Assembly (NCBI GenBank): GCA_002841495.1
Contig: PGZV01000019.1
Location: forward strand, 18,935-82,934
Length of the DNA: 64,000 bases
DNA from: Firmicutes bacterium HGW-Firmicutes-2
GTDB lineage: Bacteria > Bacillota > Clostridia > Lachnospirales > Vallitaleaceae
Direction: 5' to 3'
Position numbers and translations under genes: made by a program. Of the stretch, positions 53,127-62,560 are shown in pieces; within the stretch, counting starts at the first letter, position 1; every line of letters starts with the position of its first letter. Below the pieces are notes generated by a model. That model was not told where the DNA came from. It worked only from the letters and a program-made list of their open reading frames with translations, and did no database searches.

Positions 53127-53475
53127 TCACACTATTTTTCTTGTTCTATTGTGCTTATAATACAGTTTTAACTGTTACTTTTTTAAAATAATTCAACCGA
53201 TTAACCCCTTGATAATAGGCACTTTCTATTGGTAATTGTCACCATAGATATTAGGGATTTTTGGGTAGTTTTTTCCTTCCTTTTTTCACGATTTCGTGTA
53301 TAATGATTATAAGTAACTGCACAATAGTTTGCATTATTTTTTATTGGATTATTGTGCTTACAATTAAAATGCGGTTAGGCGTACAAAGTTGTGCAAACGG
53401 TTTACCTACAATATATAATTGCACACACGATGATATACTACCCTTAACCACTATGATTAATAGGAGGATTAACCT
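53127..53475 (+). promoter_or_regulatory. pncB-malQ intergenic region with LacI-type operator and malQ promoter
   Basis: 349 bp without a credible gene. A TATAAT lies at about 53413-53418. Upstream of it GCAAACGGTTTACC (53393-53406) is a pseudo-palindrome with central CG that resembles MalR/LacI-family operators. The -35 is poor, consistent with regulation. A nearly matching TTGTGC/TTGCACA pair also flanks the -10. Confidence 0.5.
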
Positions 53476-54993
53476 ATGGGTACAGAACCCGTTAACATCA
53501 TGGAGAAAAATCCAAGAAAGTCCGGCATTATTGCACATCCTACATCTTTTCCCGGACCTTATGGTATTGGTGACTTAGGTAAGAGCGCATATGCTTTTAT
53601 CGATTTTTTAGAGCGTTCAGGACAAAAGCTATGGCAAGTATTGCCTATCGGACCGACTGGTTATGGTGACTCTCCTTATCAATCATTCTCTTCATTTGCC
53701 GGGCAGCCTTTAATTATAAGCCCTGAACGTTTAAATGAAATGGGTTTATTGGAAGATGCGGACCTTGAGAATATTGAGCCATGGGATCCAAACAAAGTAG
53801 ATTTCGGTCCGGTAATCCTATATAAAAACCGTTTGTTACAAAAAGCTTTTGAAAAATTCGACACCTCTGAAGATGAAACACTTCTTAAGAGCTTTAAAAA
53901 CTTCTGCAGTAAGCAAAAGGCTTGGCTTGGTGATTATGCTCTTTTCATGGCTTCCAAAGATTATCATGAAGGCGTGGTTTGGACTAACTGGGATGCTTCC
54001 ATAGCTTTTCCTACCGAAGCAGGCAAGAAGACTTGGACCCGTAAGTTGGCCAAATCCATCAAATATTACAAATTCCTTCAGTTTGTCTTCTTCGACCAGT
54101 GGTTTGCGTTAAAATCTTATGCCAACAAAAAAGGCATTGAGATTATTGGCGATACACCTATTTTTGTTGCTTTTGACAGTGCAGATGTTTGGGCTAATAA
54201 AGAACTCTTTTATTTAGATGAAAAAGGATATCCGACTTCAGTAGCAGGTGTACCACCTGACTACTTCAGTGAAACAGGACAGCTTTGGGGCAATCCTCTT
54301 TATAACTGGGATATTCACAAATCAACAAACTATGCATGGTGGGTAGAAAAAGTAAGGTACACCTTAACACTTGTAGATATACTCAGAATTGATCATTTTA
54401 GAGGTTTTGAAGCTTATTGGGCAGTCCCCTTTGATGCACCGAATGCGATTACAGGCGAGTGGCGTAAAGGCCCATTTAAAGATTTATTCTATGCTTTCCA
54501 AGAAGCACTTGGTCATGATTTACCTATTATCGCCGAAGACTTAGGTGTTATTACTATGGAAGTAGAAGATCTAAGAGATACTTTTAATCTTCCAGGTATG
54601 AAAATCTTACAATTTGGCTTTGAAACTGTTGAAGAAAATGGCTTCTTACCCCATCATTTTGTACCCAGCTCTGTATGCTATACAGGTACCCATGATAATG
54701 ACACAACTCTAGGATGGTACCAAACCATACCTGAAGCCAGTAAGGATAAGATCCGTCGATACTTGAATACGGATGCTTCCCATATTGTTTGGGACATGAT
54801 TCGAGCTTGTTTTGGTTCTGTATCCGTTATGGCCATTGTACCTCTACAGGACGTTATGAACTTAGATTCATCCGCAAGGATGAACGTTCCCGGTGTTGCA
54901 GGCGGAAACTGGCAATGGCGCTATACTGAAGATATGTTGAACCATGATCTTAGTGGTCGACTTAAAGCTATAACAACCTTATACGGCAGATAA
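53476..54993 (+). CDS. malQ: 4-alpha-glucanotransferase (amylomaltase)
   Basis: 505 residues, GH77. HPTSFPGPYGIGDLG at the N-terminus, catalytic nucleophile Asp in RIDHFRGFEAYW, acid/base Glu in IIAEDLGVIT and the third Asp in TGTHDNDT. It disproportionates maltodextrins and complements glycogen phosphorylase encoded at 42248. ATG follows AGGAGG. A LacI-like operator lies upstream. Confidence 0.95.
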   Translation: MGTEPVNIMEKNPRKSGIIAHPTSFPGPYGIGDLGKSAYAFIDFLERSGQKLWQVLPIGPTGYGDSPYQSFSSFAGQPLIISPERLNEMGLLEDADLENIEPWDPNKVDFGPVILYKNRLLQKAFEKFDTSEDETLLKSFKNFCSKQKAWLGDYALFMASKDYHEGVVWTNWDASIAFPTEAGKKTWTRKLAKSIKYYKFLQFVFFDQWFALKSYANKKGIEIIGDTPIFVAFDSADVWANKELFYLDEKGYPTSVAGVPPDYFSETGQLWGNPLYNWDIHKSTNYAWWVEKVRYTLTLVDILRIDHFRGFEAYWAVPFDAPNAITGEWRKGPFKDLFYAFQEALGHDLPIIAEDLGVITMEVEDLRDTFNLPGMKILQFGFETVEENGFLPHHFVPSSVCYTGTHDNDTTLGWYQTIPEASKDKIRRYLNTDASHIVWDMIRACFGSVSVMAIVPLQDVMNLDSSARMNVPGVAGGNWQWRYTEDMLNHDLSGRLKAITTLYGR

Positions 54994-55075
54994 ATCAAAC
55001 GGATTTGTCAAATTGTCTAAGATGGTGGTATAATAATGCAAAGTCTATAATCAATCTACTATGAAAGGTGATTTT

Positions 55076-55807
55076 ATGAGACGCATTCTTATACTACTAT
55101 TTTTTTTCATTTCTTTTACCCTGTCCCTGCCTCTTTTGTTAATCGGTATGCTCATTGGAAAATTCAATCGTTATCTCTCAAGATCCATTGCCGGTTACTA
55201 TACCCGCTACTTAGCTTGGGGTCTTATGGCTTTAGCCGGTGTTCACTTTGTTGCGACAGGTATGGAAAACCTGGACCCAAAGGATCATTATCTATTCGTT
55301 TCCAACCATAGAGGGTTATTAGATACACCTACCCTTGCCCTATATGCCAATAAGACCCTCTCCTTTGTTAGTAAAAAAGAAATGGCTAAGGTTCCCATAC
55401 TCAAGCAATGGATGGATATGCTTGGATGCCTTTTCCTAGATCGAAAGGACAACCGTTCAGCTGTTAAAACCATTTTAAAAGGTATTGAGAACCTTAAATC
55501 TGGAGATAATCTGGCGATATACCCACAAGGCACCAGAAGCCGTCAAGATGAGTTCCTACCCTTTAAACAAGGCAGTTTTAAATTGGCACTAAAATCCGGT
55601 GTTAAAGTGGTCCCCGTTGCCATAAAAGGTACAGATGTTGTCTTGGAGGATAACGGTTTTAATGTAAAACCTGCAAAAGTATATGTCCATTTTTTCGAAC
55701 CTATTGATTTAAATACTTGGGACGAGGATTCAAAAAAGCACTGTGCTACAATCATAGGTGACCAGATTAAAGCTAAATACCAGCTATTTGGCGATTGTAC
55801 CTTATAA
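55076..55807 (+). CDS. plsC: 1-acyl-sn-glycerol-3-phosphate acyltransferase
   Basis: 243 residues from ATG 55076, which follows AAAGGTG; the earlier ATG at 55061 lacks a site. Membrane helix 2-24, then NHRGLLD (HxxxxD catalytic motif), FLDRKDN and YPQGTRS (the E/Q-G-T-R-S glycerophosphate motif, with Gln for the usual Glu). It makes phosphatidic acid. Confidence 0.9.
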   Translation: MRRILILLFFFISFTLSLPLLLIGMLIGKFNRYLSRSIAGYYTRYLAWGLMALAGVHFVATGMENLDPKDHYLFVSNHRGLLDTPTLALYANKTLSFVSKKEMAKVPILKQWMDMLGCLFLDRKDNRSAVKTILKGIENLKSGDNLAIYPQGTRSRQDEFLPFKQGSFKLALKSGVKVVPVAIKGTDVVLEDNGFNVKPAKVYVHFFEPIDLNTWDEDSKKHCATIIGDQIKAKYQLFGDCTL

Positions 55808-55930
55808 AAACCTATTTTTAAGATTATTGCCTTGCATTTTTAAAGTTACATGATAAAATGGATATAGTTTCCCTAAGTAATGAGAAACGAATAAGCATCA
55901 TAAGAAATGAGTGTTCAGGAGGTATTACCC

Positions 55931-56250
55931 ATGGAATGGTGGCAAATCTTAATAATTGTTCTTGCTGTCGTAGCCGTTGTTTTGGCTATCCTATACTTTG
56001 TAGGAAAGAAAATGCAAAAAAAAGCTGACGGTCAGCAAGCAATGATTGATCAACAAAAAATGACCGTAACAATTCTGTACCGGCTTACCTAAAGCTACGT
56101 AAGATGCCTTTAGTAAAAGCCAAGATAGGTCCTAAGATAACAACACTTTTGTGTGATGAAAAAGTCTTCAAAGAATTACCGGTTAAGAAAAATGTTAAAG
56201 TTGATATTGCAGGTATGTACATCATTGGTATCAAGAACTATAAAAAATAG
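55931..56250 (+). pseudogene. Frameshifted small membrane-anchored protein of unknown function
   Basis: ATG 55931 follows AGGAGG and encodes a single helix (WWQILIIVLAVVAVVLAIL) and KKMQKKADGQQAMIDQQKMTV, then stops at 56090. The other frame stays open to 56250 and reads VPAYLKLRKMPLVKAKIGPK, TTLLCDEKVFKELPVKKNVK and GMYIIGIKNYKK. I recall clostridial proteins that join these two parts with about 25-30 more residues between them. The picture is one gene with a small deletion and frameshift near 56070-56085. A sequencing error could mimic the frameshift but not the missing residues. Confidence 0.6.
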
Positions 56251-56255
56251 GAAGA

Positions 56256-56286
56256 CCCCCAACATTTTCACACATTATGTTGGGGG
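56256..56286. terminator. Hairpin between the frameshifted gene and the MFS gene
   Basis: CCCCCAACA pairs perfectly with TGTTGGGGG around a 13-nt loop. T-rich sequence follows on the minus strand (TATTTTTT) and, less clearly, on the plus strand. Confidence 0.7.
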
Positions 56287-56291
56287 CCTTA

Positions 56292-57560
56292 TTATATTCT
56301 AGCACTTATATCTGTAAGATTCGACTTGTACAAATTGGGAAACAACTTTTTATCAATTTTATAATTAACCGTTATAAGTCCAACTGTGGCAAATCCCGTT
56401 ACTGCTATGACAATAAAAGCAATATTGAAGTTGGTATATTGAATAATCAAACCCATAACCCCTTTACCTACTACAGATCCAAGAAAAAAGCCTACATGGA
56501 CAAGACTGTTAACTCTGCCTCTATGCGAGGCCGGAACCCTTCTACTGATAAAAGGCGAAGATCCTAACATGTTCACGATCTCGCCTATGGTAAATAGGAA
56601 AATCATAATAAAGAATACTAAGTATTGAGGTTCATTCATAATGACGAGAAAGCTGAGTGCGTACAAAGAGACACCCATCATCATCTTTTGCATTTCATGA
56701 CTTTTTCCAAGTATTTTGGTAAGTATGGGTGTAAATACTATAACCAAACCACCGTTAAAACTAGCCAAGTATCCAAAATATCTGGCACCATCACTTAGAA
56801 ATAGCCGATTTAGATAAATAGGCAATGTAAATGTCCATTGATCATAAATAAAAGCAACTAAGAAAAAAGTTATAATCTGTATCCAAATTGATTTTCTCTC
56901 CTTAAGAATCGCAAACGTCCGCTTTGTGTCCAGCTCATGACTTTCGTATTCGTTCATTTCTTCTTTACTTAAAGTCTCTTGCTTGATAACAACCACAAAA
57001 ACAACAATCAGTATGGTCGATAAGAAGGTCGTTAGACCATCTATAACAAAAGCCAAACTTAAATAGTTTTCAAAAAGCATGCCGCCAATAGCAGCGCCAA
57101 AGACAAAGCCTAGGTTATGACCCAAATAGGACAAAGAAAATACCTTTTCCCTTTCAGCCGGCTTCGTCACATCTGAAATCAACGCTTCAAAAGCAGGGCC
57201 TTCCATATTGGCGAATAGACCGGCTAAGGAAAAACGTATCAGCATGTCAAACCCCGGCTCAACAAACGCACAACTGATGAAAAAAATAACACTTAATGTA
57301 TCTAGAAAGACAATGAGATACTTCCGATTAAATCGATCTGCTAAGCGGCCACCCAATATGGTTGCCGGTAGATAAACCATACCGATGACAATCGCCACCA
57401 AGGCTGTTTGTGATTCTGTATAACCCATCTTATTTACGAGAATCAAAGTCATCAAAGGCCATATAAATGCACCCATATTTGTGATAATCCTTGCAAAAAA
57501 AATGACATAGGCAGATCTTGACAACCCCTTATATTGCGATACTATACTAAACATTTCCAT
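56292..57560 (-). CDS. MFS transporter
   Basis: 422 residues, 12 predicted helices. The loop 2-3 motif is GGRLADRFNRKYLI (G-x-L-a-D-r-x-G-r-k like) and ISRRVPASHRGRVNS lies in a later loop. It resembles drug/H+ antiporters of the 12-TMS family, but the substrate is unknown. It is 27 bp downstream of the amino-acid permease gene and likely cotranscribed. Confidence 0.85.
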   Translation of the reverse strand: MEMFSIVSQYKGLSRSAYVIFFARIITNMGAFIWPLMTLILVNKMGYTESQTALVAIVIGMVYLPATILGGRLADRFNRKYLIVFLDTLSVIFFISCAFVEPGFDMLIRFSLAGLFANMEGPAFEALISDVTKPAEREKVFSLSYLGHNLGFVFGAAIGGMLFENYLSLAFVIDGLTTFLSTILIVVFVVVIKQETLSKEEMNEYESHELDTKRTFAILKERKSIWIQIITFFLVAFIYDQWTFTLPIYLNRLFLSDGARYFGYLASFNGGLVIVFTPILTKILGKSHEMQKMMMGVSLYALSFLVIMNEPQYLVFFIMIFLFTIGEIVNMLGSSPFISRRVPASHRGRVNSLVHVGFFLGSVVGKGVMGLIIQYTNFNIAFIVIAVTGFATVGLITVNYKIDKKLFPNLYKSNLTDISARI

Positions 57561-57587
57561 AAAACTATACCACCCCCACGAGGCTTT

Positions 57588-58934
57588 CTATTCTACAGAG
57601 GCCTCTTTTCTATAAAATAATAATCCAATAAGAATTACCATAACCGATACAACCAAATACATGCCAATGCTTGGGTTGGTAATACCTCCATAAAGAATAA
57701 TCAAAGAACCGATTGTAGCAAATATTGGTTTGATATAACGACTGAAGAAATTAAGATCTTTGAAGTTCTTGATGTACCACATATATAAGAATATATACAA
57801 ACCGTAGACCAATACGATAGGAATCTCATCCAGGGCAATGTATGCACCAAAGGTTTCATTCAAACTAAAAAACCAGAGTAGGAGATAACCAAAGGATAAA
57901 CAACCTGCAAAAATAGCAGAGTTTATTGGCATATTGGTTTTATTACTAATCTTACTTATAATTTTTGGTACCGGTCCTTGGTTACGAATAGCCAATGAAT
58001 GCGGCACTCTAATACAAGACATAACCAAGCCATTTAAGGTACCTAGACAAGATATGATGACAAATCCAGTTAATATAACAGATGCCGTATTACCAAAAAG
58101 TTGGTTTGTAACGATATTAACTGCGTTATCACCTTGTGATACGATTTCTGATGTTGGAAGTACGCCTGCAATACCTAAGAAATAGAAGATATATACTAAA
58201 AATACAATCAGAGCGCCTAAAGTCAACGCTTTAGGTAAGTTTTTCTTAGAGTCTTTAATCTCTCCGTTAATGGTAATAGCTACAGTCCAACCTTCATATG
58301 CAAAAGCTGTGGCAACAACAGCTGATGCCAACGTTCCGCTACTACTACCAACACTGCTCATAGCATCCGTGAAATTCGTCATCGTAACACCGTTGATGAG
58401 TCCGCTGATCATACCACCAACCGCCACAAGACTTAATGGAATCAGCTTAATCAAAGTGGTGGTAACTTGAAATCGACCTGCAATTATAGGTGCAAAATAA
58501 TTCATTATGTAGGTCAGTAACATATAAGTAATAGCCAGAGCCCAAGTCCCTAAAGCATTCGTAGGATTATCACTTCCAAGTAAAATCATCGTATACAAAG
58601 ACGCAACCCATGCCAAAATTGCTGATAAAGGGGAGAAATATAAGACACCTTTAAACCACCCTACAAGATATCCAAACTTCTTACCATAAGCAACCTCTGA
58701 ATAATCCACAATACCGTTAGATTTTTCTATACGTTGAGCAAACTCAGCAAACACCAAAGCACCAAAAATCATAGAAAAAGCACCTACCGCCCAAGCCACA
58801 AGTGCCAATATAATATTTCCATCGGTTAGAGTCAAAACATCATCCGCTTTAAAGAAGACCCCTGAACCGATAACGACACCTACCACCATCGCAATAGCTG
58901 TCAATAAACCATACTTTTTTTCTAATTGTTCCAT
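57588..58934 (-). CDS. APC-family amino acid permease/exchanger
   Basis: 448 residues from ATG 58934, preceded by GGAGGT. The N-terminal helix carries VVGVVIGSGVFFKADDVL (the APC GSGIF motif). 12 helices. It looks like LAT/SteT-type serine/threonine exchangers. The substrate cannot be told from sequence alone. Confidence 0.88.
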   Translation of the reverse strand: MEQLEKKYGLLTAIAMVVGVVIGSGVFFKADDVLTLTDGNIILALVAWAVGAFSMIFGALVFAEFAQRIEKSNGIVDYSEVAYGKKFGYLVGWFKGVLYFSPLSAILAWVASLYTMILLGSDNPTNALGTWALAITYMLLTYIMNYFAPIIAGRFQVTTTLIKLIPLSLVAVGGMISGLINGVTMTNFTDAMSSVGSSSGTLASAVVATAFAYEGWTVAITINGEIKDSKKNLPKALTLGALIVFLVYIFYFLGIAGVLPTSEIVSQGDNAVNIVTNQLFGNTASVILTGFVIISCLGTLNGLVMSCIRVPHSLAIRNQGPVPKIISKISNKTNMPINSAIFAGCLSFGYLLLWFFSLNETFGAYIALDEIPIVLVYGLYIFLYMWYIKNFKDLNFFSRYIKPIFATIGSLIILYGGITNPSIGMYLVVSVMVILIGLLFYRKEASVE

Positions 58935-59075
58935 ATAAGTACCTCCATTTTTCATATGTAATGAGTATACAATATCTTGGAATCATATACAACTACTTTA
59001 TTTTTTATGATAATAACACTTATTCTCCCTATTTTTTTCATATTTCCTCGTGCCAATAATTTTATAGTTCTGTTT

Positions 59076-59129
59076 ATTGTTAACCTTGTTCTGATTATGG
59101 TTGACAATCTATAGGCTTGACATTATAAT
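59076..59129 (+). promoter_or_regulatory. bioY promoter with BirA-type operator
   Basis: ATTGTTAACC (59076-59085) and GGTTGACAAT (59099-59108) form the BirA operator layout with a 13-bp gap and 9 of 10 paired positions. The right half contains the -35 TTGACA (59101-59106). A perfect TATAAT lies 17 bp on (59124-59129). Biotin-loaded BirA should repress bioY. Confidence 0.85.
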
Positions 59130-59164
59130 GGCATTATCAAACAAAAGAATTAAGGAGAAACTTT

Positions 59165-59737
59165 ATGAAACTTACAACAAGAGACCTCATACTTACATCA
59201 TTATTCACAGCTTTAATGGTTGTTGGCGCACTCATCAAAGTACCAAACCCATTCTTTCCACTTGTACCCATCACCTTCCAACTGTTTTTCTGTGTCTTTG
59301 CCGGCCTGTTACTGGGTTCTAAAAATGCACTTATGTCACAAATCATATACATACTCCTTGGACTAGCCGGTTTACCCGTATTTACCGGTGGTGGTGGTAT
59401 CGGTTATATCCTCAAACCCACATTCGGCTACATCATCGGATTTGCCCTTGCAGCATGGCTAATCGGCATCTTAACCTCCAGACAAAAAAGCATTCGATTT
59501 ATCCCCATATTTGCCATCTCAACCCTCGGTCTGTTAGCCGCCTACTTCGTCGGCAACATATATTTCTATATGATCTATAACCTCTACCTAGTCAAAATTA
59601 TGTCTTTCATAGACGTCTCCATCATGATGCTCCCTTACATGATCAAAGACTTCACCCTAATCGCCATCGCAGCCTATGTAGCCACCTTGGTTATACCAGT
59701 CTTAAAAAAATCCCAACACTCAGAGATTGCTTCTTAA
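59165..59737 (+). CDS. bioY: BioY biotin ECF-transporter S component
   Basis: 190 residues, six helices. The family signature is LVPITFQLFFCVFAGLLLG, followed by LGLAGLPVFTGGGGIGY and the PTFGYIIGF strand. It binds biotin and works with shared EcfAAT energy components elsewhere. ATG follows AAGGAG. The BirA operator upstream supports the assignment independently. Confidence 0.95.
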   Translation: MKLTTRDLILTSLFTALMVVGALIKVPNPFFPLVPITFQLFFCVFAGLLLGSKNALMSQIIYILLGLAGLPVFTGGGGIGYILKPTFGYIIGFALAAWLIGILTSRQKSIRFIPIFAISTLGLLAAYFVGNIYFYMIYNLYLVKIMSFIDVSIMMLPYMIKDFTLIAIAAYVATLVIPVLKKSQHSEIAS

Positions 59738-59876
59738 TCTGGTGACATCACTCTACCAAGGGATTTATAACATATTTAAGGTTCTTTAAAGAAACCTATG
59801 ATATACGCATTTCAATAGGTTTAAAAATCGGCTTGCTCCATATAATGAGCTTAGGGAAACAGATAATATCTTAGCA

Positions 59877-59934
59877 GGACGCACCAACTGGAGGCCGTAG
59901 TCATATACACTGTGGAAGGGTTTTCATGGGACCC
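59877..59934 (+). repeat. 58-nt dispersed repeat, copy B
   Basis: Matches copy A at 17577-17634 except for six or seven scattered substitutions. The identical 3' part runs CTGTGGAAGGG to GGGACCC. Again it sits between convergent genes, directly before the terminator of the minus-strand gene. Confidence 0.8.
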
Positions 59935-59943
59935 CCTTATAAT

Positions 59944-59985
59944 AAAAAAAGGTCTTTAAGCAATAATAATCCGCTTAGAGACCTT
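59944..59985 (-). terminator. degV terminator
   Basis: A 13-bp stem with one mismatch (AAGGTCTCTAAGC/GCTTAAAGACCTT) and then a run of seven U residues on the minus strand. Confidence 0.85.
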
Positions 59986-60017
59986 CTAAAATTCATTAGA
60001 CCATTCTATCTAGCATA

Positions 60018-60980
60018 TCAACTCTTATCCTTCAAACTCCTTATAAGCTTCATCATCTCATTCTTCTTCTCTAAAAGAGCACCCATCTCATTGTAAACCA
60101 ACCCATCATGTCTGTCCCCTTTTTCAAAAAAGTACATAGACAAAGCCCCAAGACCTACATGGGTGCCTACAGATACACCCATCTGCATAATATGAACATC
60201 CCCGGCAAAACCCGTCTCGTTGACTAGCTTTAGCTTCATGTTCTCCGCAACCGTCTGATCTGAAGTATAGCCAATAATGACAAAATCCGTTAACTCCAAA
60301 TCCACTCTACTTGTAAAAGATTCAACATAATGGGCAAAAACCTTCTTACTGCCTCTGACTTTAGCAACAATAGCGCCTTTCCCATTGCGCATGGACATAA
60401 TAGGTTTCACCTTTAAAACCTTGCCAATCATAGCGCTGACATTGGTTAAACGTCCGCTTTTAATTAGATTATCCAGATCATCCACCGATAACAAGTGTTT
60501 TACATTCGTTTTATATGTTTCATTAAAATCAACCAACTCATCAAAAGTAGCGCCTTGCGCTCTTAATAATGCACTTTTTAGGAGCAAATAACCACTACCA
60601 TGACTCATACACTTCGAGTCTACCACATGCATCTTATAGGGTGTCTCACCATACTTTTCCTTGAAATATTCCCATGCCAAAAGTGCCGATTGGTAAGAAC
60701 CACTGGTACCGCTTGACATACAAATGCATAGTATATCCGTGTACCCTTTATCGATGGAAGCTTCTATGATATCAATGTACTCCGTCGGACTTGGCATAGC
60801 TGTTGTTGGCAGGTCTTTCAACGTGCCTAACATATTGTATAAAGCATTTGGTTGGATATCAATTCGGTCTTTGTAACTCTGCCCCTCAATGATGATACTT
60901 AGGGCTGCCATACTGATGTCATATTCTTCCAAAAACGCATCGGATAAATCACAGGTTGAGTCTGCCATTAATTTAATCAT
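60018..60980 (-). CDS. DegV-family fatty-acid-binding protein
   Basis: 320 residues from ATG 60980, which has GGAGG just before it; that site lies inside the longer reading from 60998. DSTCDL at the start and SSGTSGSYQSA near residue 90 are the DegV lipid-carboxylate-binding motifs. These proteins present fatty acids to the FakA kinase. It lies 45 bp downstream of the ABC transporter operon. Confidence 0.9.
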   Translation of the reverse strand: MIKLMADSTCDLSDAFLEEYDISMAALSIIIEGQSYKDRIDIQPNALYNMLGTLKDLPTTAMPSPTEYIDIIEASIDKGYTDILCICMSSGTSGSYQSALLAWEYFKEKYGETPYKMHVVDSKCMSHGSGYLLLKSALLRAQGATFDELVDFNETYKTNVKHLLSVDDLDNLIKSGRLTNVSAMIGKVLKVKPIMSMRNGKGAIVAKVRGSKKVFAHYVESFTSRVDLELTDFVIIGYTSDQTVAENMKLKLVNETGFAGDVHIMQMGVSVGTHVGLGALSMYFFEKGDRHDGLVYNEMGALLEKKNEMMKLIRSLKDKS

Positions 60981-61025
60981 AAGTCCTCCAAAAGACATTA
61001 TATGTCTAAAATCACTTCGACTTTT

Positions 61026-61781
61026 CTATACTATTTTTCTAAGGAAAGCTCTTGCCCTATCAGTCTTTGGTTGATCAAAGAATGCCTTCGGATCGCCTTG
61101 TTCAACAATTACACCTTCATCCATAAAGACAACACGTGTACCGACTTCTCTTGCAAACGCCATTTCATGGGTAACAACGATCATCGTCATACCGTCTTTT
61201 GCTAGTTTCTTCATGACTTCAAGCACTTCTCCAACCAGTTCCGGATCCAAAGCAGAAGTTGGTTCATCAAAAAGCATAATCTTAGGTTTCATAGCCAGCG
61301 CTCTTGCAATCGCAACTCTTTGCTGTTGTCCACCTGAGAGTCTGGATGGGTACTCATCTCTTTTATCGCTAAGACCTACAAGTTCAAGAAGCTCTTCAGC
61401 ATAAGGAATGATATCTTCTTTTGTTTCCTTCTTTACAGTCATAGGGCCGATCGTTACATTTTCAAGCACTGTCATATGCGGAAATAGGTTAAACCTTTGG
61501 AAAACCATGCCAAGTTCAGAGCATATCTCTGCCATCTTGTGTTGAGGTAGTTTCAACTGATTATGACCATTTTCATTAGCATCTATCAGTTCACCGTCTA
61601 CATAGATTTCCCCTGAAGTAATGCGTTCCAAATGATTCAGACATCTAAGTAGTGTACTTTTCCCAGATCCACTAGGGCCTATAATGCATAACACTTCACT
61701 TTTTTCCACATTCAAATCGATACCTTTTAAGACTTCAAGGGATCCAAATGACTTATATATGTTCTTATATTCAATCATCAT
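61026..61781 (-). CDS. glnQ: Polar amino-acid ABC transporter ATPase
   Basis: 251 residues with Walker [11 protein letters not shown] loop, signature [15 protein letters not shown], Walker [14 protein letters not shown] and the switch His in VVTHEM. The GlnQ/ArtP type of about 250 residues. Start follows GGAGGG. Last of three transporter genes. Confidence 0.95.
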   Translation of the reverse strand: MMIEYKNIYKSFGSLEVLKGIDLNVEKSEVLCIIGPSGSGKSTLLRCLNHLERITSGEIYVDGELIDANENGHNQLKLPQHKMAEICSELGMVFQRFNLFPHMTVLENVTIGPMTVKKETKEDIIPYAEELLELVGLSDKRDEYPSRLSGGQQQRVAIARALAMKPKIMLFDEPTSALDPELVGEVLEVMKKLAKDGMTMIVVTHEMAFAREVGTRVVFMDEGVIVEQGDPKAFFDQPKTDRARAFLRKIV

Positions 61782-61793
61782 AATTAATCCCTC

Positions 61794-62435
61794 CTATTCA
61801 TATACTGAATACTTCGCTTCAAGTTTTTGGAAAATAACTGTGAAGATGGTGGTGAAGAATAAATAAATAACCGCTGCAATGGCATAATAAACTGAGTCAC
61901 CATTTGAATTCACCATTATTCTAGATGTTCTAAGCAACTCTGTAATTCCCATTGTAGAAACAAGAGATGAGTCTTTTAAAAGCATAATCGCTTCATTACC
62001 CACCGGTGGTATGAGTCTTCTATAAGATTGGGGTATAATAATCTTAAACATCGCTTGGTAATAGCTGAATCCAAGCGCTTTAGAAGCTTCCATTTGTCCT
62101 TTGTCTATAGATAAAATAGCCGCTCTGATGATTTCAGCTAAGTAAGCAGCCGAGTTCAAACTAAGCGCTATAATACCTGACATAAAAGCATTAAGCTTAA
62201 TACCGATACTTGGTAAGGTAAAGTAGATGACCAATATCTGTAGCAGCAATGGCGTTCCTCTAAATACCCATATGTAAGTCCAACTTATTGTGTTTAATAC
62301 TTTGTTTTTAGAAATACGCGCTAATGCAAAAAACAGCCCGAATATCAAGCCGATGATTATTGCAATTATTGTCAACTGAAGGGTTATAAAGGCTCCCTCA
62401 AAAATCGCCAATAGCTGTTTCTGTGTCACTGCCAT
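61794..62435 (-). CDS. glnP: Polar amino-acid ABC transporter permease
   Basis: 213 residues of the HisMQ/GlnP type with the coupling EAA-loop region MEASKALGFSYYQAMFKIIIPQ, here split by its Gly, and VFRGTPLLLQ near residue 57. Single permease, so probably a homodimer. The gene overlaps nothing and is 12 bp ahead of glnQ. Confidence 0.93.
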   Translation of the reverse strand: MAVTQKQLLAIFEGAFITLQLTIIAIIIGLIFGLFFALARISKNKVLNTISWTYIWVFRGTPLLLQILVIYFTLPSIGIKLNAFMSGIIALSLNSAAYLAEIIRAAILSIDKGQMEASKALGFSYYQAMFKIIIPQSYRRLIPPVGNEAIMLLKDSSLVSTMGITELLRTSRIMVNSNGDSVYYAIAAVIYLFFTTIFTVIFQKLEAKYSVYE

Positions 62436-62520
62436 TACATCACTTCCTCACTTACGATGAATCAAGATCCATCATTATTTTAGTCTATTATATATGTTAC
62501 GCTACGCATTCGTCAAAGAA

Positions 62521-62553
62521 AAAGAAAAAACTCGCTTGTTTAAAGCGAGTTTT
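62521..62553 (-). terminator. Internal terminator between the binding-protein and permease genes
   Basis: An 11-bp stem (AAAACTCGCTT and complement) with a 5-nt loop, then TTTTTTCTTT on the minus strand. A leaky terminator here would give more binding protein than membrane components, as in many ABC operons. Confidence 0.8.
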
Positions 62554-62560
62554 CTATAAT

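Larger units (their letters stand above)
59738..60017. other. Hairpin-rich gap between bioY and degV
   Basis: AAACCTAT/ATAGGTTT pairs across about 59791-59823. The 58-nt dispersed repeat (59877-59934) and the degV terminator (59944-59985) follow. No gene seen. Confidence 0.6.

Noticed and set aside
59738-60017. Riboswitch in the bioY-degV gap
   Set aside because: No known aptamer pattern; located 3' of both genes, so it cannot control either as a leader.
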